Positions 6,785 to 9,598 of a DNA stretch of 9,598 bases are shown one piece after another (position 1 is the stretch's first letter; each line of letters opens with the position of its first letter). This stretch comes from Oscillospiraceae bacterium (GTDB taxonomy: Bacteria > Bacillota > Clostridia > Oscillospirales > Oscillospiraceae): assembly GCA_031280855.1 (NCBI GenBank), contig JAITGH010000170.1:1-9598 (forward strand). The letters are read 5' to 3'. The notes beneath the pieces are model-generated. The model made no database searches. It was given only the letters and a program-made list of their open reading frames with translations, and was not told the DNA's origin. A program made the position numbers and the translations under genes.

Positions 6785-7756
6785 TTAGGACAACGCCGGA
6801 ATACTTGCGAATTGAGCGTTCGTCAGTCCGTAGATGAACTCGCTAACCTCAAGTCCGGAGATCGCCTCCGCAACGCCCTCGCCCGTTGGAATCGCGCCGA
6901 TAAGCGCACGCTCGAGCACATCGATATCCGGCGTACCGAAGAAATCGCCGCGAATCGAGGCCGAGCGAATGCGGTCGCCTTTGACGTCGAGCATCAGCTC
7001 AACGCTCCCGCAATCGAACCGCTTCGACACTCGCACGCTGTACGGCGGCGACATGCCGTAGTTCCACTCTCGAAGCGCGTACTTCTCGGCGCGAAGCCGC
7101 TCGACGGCTTGAAGGTCAGGCGCGTCCGAACGCTCGACCCCGTGCGGGAACAGCGACTCCAGCAGCGCGTCTGAGAAGTCGCGCATCGCGGCGGTCGTAT
7201 GTTCGCAAATGTTCGTAACGCGGCTTCGCACCGACTTAATCCCCTTGCTTTCAAGTTTCGCGCCCGGCGGGCGAAGCGCGTCCGCGACCGCGTCCAAGTT
7301 TGACGAGAATAGCAGCGTCCCGTGATGCATTGTGCGCCCGCGCTTCGAATACTGCGCATTCCCGCTGAATTTCTTACAGTCTATCGTAATATCATTGCGC
7401 CCGGAGATTTCCGCGTGGACTCCAAGCTTTGCGAGCGCGTCCACAACGGGGCGCGTGAACCTGGCAAAGTCCGCGCCCGTCCCGTTCGCGTCCGCGATGA
7501 TCGTGTAGTTGAGGTTACCCAAATCGTGGTATACGGCTCCGCCGCCGGATAGCCGCCGCACTACACGAACCCCGTGCTCGCGCACGTACGGCTCGTTGAC
7601 CTCTTCGGCGGTATTCTGATAGCGGCCGACGACGATGGTGTCGAGGTTCTGCCACAGGCACACGTAGCTCTCGCTCGGGTCGAGTCGCTCGAAGCAATGC
7701 TCCTCGAACGCGAGGTTATAGTAGCAGTCGGTCGACTGCGTTTCCAGTAGTTTCAT
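6785..7756 (-). CDS. lplA: Lipoate-protein ligase A
   Basis: This 323-residue cytoplasmic enzyme activates lipoate with ATP and transfers it to a lysine on E2 subunits or GcvH. Visible hallmarks are RRLSGGGAVYHDLGNLNY (from residue 67), the catalytic lysine in KKFSGNAQ (128-135, K129), HHGTLLF (144-150) and GIKSVRSRVTN (172-182), all aligning by eye with E. coli LplA. The C-terminal accessory domain is also present (EWNYGMSPPYSV ... GDFFG ... EAISGL), so it is a full-length LplA rather than an LplJ/LipL-like fragment. The ATG at 7756 is chosen; an in-frame TTG at 7765 would add three residues but has no ribosome site, while the ATG has a weak GGA five bases before it. It follows lpdA after 45 bases and is probably co-transcribed with it. 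The weak ribosome site and the repeated CGTAA/TTACG elements in that gap could affect its translation. Confidence 0.95.
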   Translation of the reverse strand: MKLLETQSTDCYYNLAFEEHCFERLDPSESYVCLWQNLDTIVVGRYQNTAEEVNEPYVREHGVRVVRRLSGGGAVYHDLGNLNYTIIADANGTGADFARFTRPVVDALAKLGVHAEISGRNDITIDCKKFSGNAQYSKRGRTMHHGTLLFSSNLDAVADALRPPGAKLESKGIKSVRSRVTNICEHTTAAMRDFSDALLESLFPHGVERSDAPDLQAVERLRAEKYALREWNYGMSPPYSVRVSKRFDCGSVELMLDVKGDRIRSASIRGDFFGTPDIDVLERALIGAIPTGEGVAEAISGLEVSEFIYGLTNAQFASIPALS

Positions 7757-7766
7757 AAAATCCAAG

Positions 7767-7806
7767 CGTAAAATTACGTCATTCCGTAATATGTATGAGC
7801 GTTACG
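7767..7806 (-). promoter_or_regulatory. Alternating CGTAA/TTACG arms between lpdA and lplA
   Basis: On the plus strand the order is CGTAA (7767-7771), TTACG (7774-7778), CGTAA (7785-7789), TTACG (7802-7806, overlapping the lpdA stop). The best hairpin is ATTACG (7773-7778) with CGTAAT (7785-7790) around six bases. Neighbouring arms compete for the same partners, so alternative hairpins could form just before the lplA start. There is no T-run, so it is not a terminator. The arms are short and may be chance. Confidence 0.3.
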
Positions 7807-9097
7807 CGAGACAAGTCTCCTTGATGATCTCCGCAACCGACGGGTGCGGGAACGTAACTTCCGAGAGCTGCTTTACGGTCATGCGGCGTTCAAGCGCAAC
7901 GGCGGCGGTCGAGATCACCTCGCTTACGGGATTGCCCAGCATGTGCGCTCCCAGCAGAACGCCGTCCGGCTCGTTGATTACAAGCTTGCACAACCCGTCG
8001 CCGCCCTCATTCTCCGCGACGAAACGACCGCTGTACCGCATAGAAAGCTTGCGCTCGACTGCGCGGTAACCTGCGGTGAGCGCGGCGTCAAGCGTTAACC
8101 CGACGCTTGCGGCCTCCGGGTTCGTATAGACTACCGACGGAATCGTTGCGTAATTTACAGCGTCATTCTTACCGAGTATCGTATTAACCGCAACTTCCGC
8201 CTCACGGTACGCCGTATGCGCCAGCATCGATTTCCCGTTCACATCGCCGATCGCGTACACGTTCGGGACGTTGGTGCGAGTCTGCGCGTCAGTGACGACC
8301 GCGCCGCGCTCGACGTAGACGTTAAGCGACTCGAGCCCCAGCCCGCGAGTCACGGCGCGTCGCCCGACGCTCATCAGCACCTTCGACGCGCCGAGTTCGC
8401 CCGCGTCGGAGACTGCCGCGCCCAGTTTGAACGTTACGCCGCGCTTCTCATAGATTCGCTGCAACATCGTCGACAACTCGCGGTCAAGCGATCCGCCGAT
8501 CTTGTCGAGAGCCTCATATACCGTGACTTTGCTTCCGGCGGAGTTGAACAGGCTTACCATCTCCAGCCCGATTACGCCGCCGCCGATTACCGCCAGCGTC
8601 TCCGGAACCTCCGTCAGCGCGAGGATCTCGCGATTCGTCAGGCACGTGTCCGCGTGCTTGATCGGCGGTATAATCGGTTCGCTTCCCGCCGCGATGATAA
8701 GGTTTCTCGCAGTCTCTCCGCTGACGACGAATCCGTCCAAGTTTTTACCCTCGATCGCAGCGGTATTACGTATTATCGTAATTTTGTGAGCCTTAAGCGA
8801 CGCTTCGATGCCGCCGACGAGAGTCTTCACGACCTTGTCCTTACGCTCGACAGCGGCAGGGTAGTCGAGCCTCGCGTTATCGCACGTAACGCCGTACTTC
8901 GCGGATCCGCCCTTTGCGTAATCGTAAAGCTTCGCGCTGTACAGCAGCGCTTTGCTGGGGATACAGCCCTCGTTGAGGCAAACGCCTCCGATTGCGCGAT
9001 GCTCGAACAGACAAACGCTAAGCCCCGCATGAGCGGCGTGTTCCGCCGCCTTGTACCCGCCGGGACCTCCGCCGATGATTATTACGTCGTATGCCAA
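7802..9097 (-). CDS. lpdA: Dihydrolipoyl dehydrogenase (E3 / L-protein)
   Basis: This 431-residue FAD enzyme reoxidises dihydrolipoyl groups of 2-oxoacid dehydrogenase or glycine cleavage complexes, reducing NAD+. The order is standard: FAD site IIIGGGPGGY (6-15); redox disulfide C40-LNEG-C45 followed by IPSK; NAD site VIGGGVIGLE (170-179); second FAD motif VYAIGDVNG (280-288); and a C-terminal dimerisation domain ending in PHPSVAEII, where H418 and E423 are the expected catalytic pair. It is somewhat shorter than the usual 450-475 residues, with no motif lost. The start is TTG at 9097, supported by AGGAG seven bases upstream and no ATG between. It has no N-terminal lipoyl domain, unlike some bacterial Lpd proteins. 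Context: 27 bases after the xylulokinase-like gene and 45 before lplA, which shares lipoyl metabolism. The partner E1/E2 or gcv genes are not visible. Confidence 0.96.
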   Translation of the reverse strand: MAYDVIIIGGGPGGYKAAEHAAHAGLSVCLFEHRAIGGVCLNEGCIPSKALLYSAKLYDYAKGGSAKYGVTCDNARLDYPAAVERKDKVVKTLVGGIEASLKAHKITIIRNTAAIEGKNLDGFVVSGETARNLIIAAGSEPIIPPIKHADTCLTNREILALTEVPETLAVIGGGVIGLEMVSLFNSAGSKVTVYEALDKIGGSLDRELSTMLQRIYEKRGVTFKLGAAVSDAGELGASKVLMSVGRRAVTRGLGLESLNVYVERGAVVTDAQTRTNVPNVYAIGDVNGKSMLAHTAYREAEVAVNTILGKNDAVNYATIPSVVYTNPEAASVGLTLDAALTAGYRAVERKLSMRYSGRFVAENEGGDGLCKLVINEPDGVLLGAHMLGNPVSEVISTAAVALERRMTVKQLSEVTFPHPSVAEIIKETCLA

Positions 9098-9104
9098 AAT
9101 TATG

Positions 9105-9109
9105 CTCCT
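9105..9109 (-). promoter_or_regulatory. Ribosome binding site fixing the TTG start of lpdA
   Basis: AGGAG on the minus strand, seven bases before TTG at 9097. It lies inside the 27-base gap after the xylulokinase-like stop codon. The conserved N-terminus (AYDVIIIGGGPGGY) begins at the next codon and no in-frame ATG is available, so the TTG is convincing. Confidence 0.8.
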
Positions 9110-9124
9110 ATCTTACGTAGTTGT

Positions 9125-9598
9125 TCAGTATAGCGCCTTAACGCTGCGGTATAGCTCCGTGAACGTGTGGTACTGCGAGGCGTACGCGGGCTCGACAGCC
9201 GCGTTAGGCTCCGACTTCGCGCCGAGCTTAACCGCCGACCCCGCTTCCGCGAGGTTACGGTAGACTCCCGCGCCGACGGCGGCCGCCATCGCGACGCCGA
9301 TCGACCCTACGCTGCTCGCTTTCGCCGTTACCGACCACGTCCGCACTCCCCAGATATCCGCCATCATCTGCCGCCATAGCCCGGAGTTCCCGCCGCCGCC
9401 GATTATCCGCACGTCTGACACCGTCGTCGTCTCACGGTACACGTCCAAGATGCTGCGCAAAGCGAACGTCACGCCCTCCAGCGTCGAGCGCAGGAAGTGC
9501 GCGGACTCATGCTCCGCCCCGATACGGAAGTACACGCCGCGAGCGTTGGAGTCGAAGATCGGCGAGCGCTCACCCTCAAGATACGGCAGGAACAGCAA
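9125..9598 (-). CDS. xylB: FGGY-family sugar kinase, probably xylulokinase, 3' part only (N-terminus beyond right edge)
   Basis: The C-terminal 157 residues are visible; the frame is open at base 9598, so the first visible codon is internal. The sequence matches the second (nucleotide-binding) domain of XylB-like kinases: LFLPYLEGERSPIFDSNARG at the start, LEGVTFALRSILDVY, the phosphate-binding IIGGGGNSGLWRQMMADI, and AKASSVGSIGVAMAAAVGAG near the end. The known reaction is ATP-dependent phosphorylation of D-xylulose to xylulose 5-phosphate in the cytoplasm. In GVYFRIG the family usually has glycine where arginine stands here. The substrate-binding N-terminal domain is missing, so another FGGY substrate cannot be excluded. 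It is probably the first visible gene of a leftward unit with lpdA and lplA; no terminator lies between it and lpdA. Confidence 0.85.
   Translation of the reverse strand: MLFLPYLEGERSPIFDSNARGVYFRIGAEHESAHFLRSTLEGVTFALRSILDVYRETTTVSDVRIIGGGGNSGLWRQMMADIWGVRTWSVTAKASSVGSIGVAMAAAVGAGVYRNLAEAGSAVKLGAKSEPNAAVEPAYASQYHTFTELYRSVKALY

Noticed and set aside
8216..9133. 305-codon plus-strand ORF over lpdA
   Set aside because: The opposite strand carries all Lpd motifs in order; this frame is arginine-rich without a domain, typical of a shadow frame.

Overview
The window looks like a chromosome fragment from a GC-rich member of the Bacillota, most likely an uncultured gut-type clostridium. This rests on family resemblance only: InlB-like (Listeria-Bacteroides) repeats, a DacF-type carboxypeptidase, a phage-type CHAP lysin with an SLH-like tail, and AGGAG ribosome binding sites including one before a TTG start. 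No rRNA, tRNA, CRISPR array or transposase is visible.

Layout. Bases 1-3844 (+) are the C-terminal 1,280 residues of a very large secreted-type protein. It is cut by the left edge and is built from modules ending in F-x-G-W ... L-Y-A-x-W signatures. A 251-base hairpin-containing gap follows. Bases 4096-4806 (+) encode a CHAP-domain cell-wall hydrolase without a signal peptide. Bases 5018-5296 (+) encode a 92-residue protein with one membrane segment and a coiled coil, like the small holin-type proteins next to phage lysins. Bases 5296-5539 are non-coding and hold two identical 51-bp repeats plus an inverted repeat touching a ribosome binding site. Bases 5540-6781 (+) encode a D-alanyl-D-alanine carboxypeptidase. 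Leftward genes fill the rest: lplA (6785-7756), lpdA (7802-9097) and the 3' part of a xylulokinase-like gene (9125-9598, cut by the right edge).

How the genes relate. The plus-strand half concerns the cell envelope: a surface protein, a wall hydrolase with a membrane partner, and a peptidoglycan carboxypeptidase. The lysin/holin-like pair has no phage structural gene beside it within the window. It may be a prophage remnant or a domesticated lysis or release pair. The minus-strand half looks like one transcription unit, xylB-lpdA-lplA, with gaps of 27 and 45 bases and no terminator between genes. LplA attaches lipoate to E2 or H proteins and Lpd reoxidises the resulting dihydrolipoyl groups, so these two fit together. 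Their partner 2-oxoacid dehydrogenase or glycine cleavage genes are not in view. The carboxypeptidase and lplA converge with only three bases between stop codons.

The best candidates for something new are the lysin/holin-like pair between envelope genes, the two-hairpin 51-bp repeat, and the possible RNA structures before the holin-like gene, the carboxypeptidase and lplA. All functional statements are from reading the sequence; no searches or folding programs were run.
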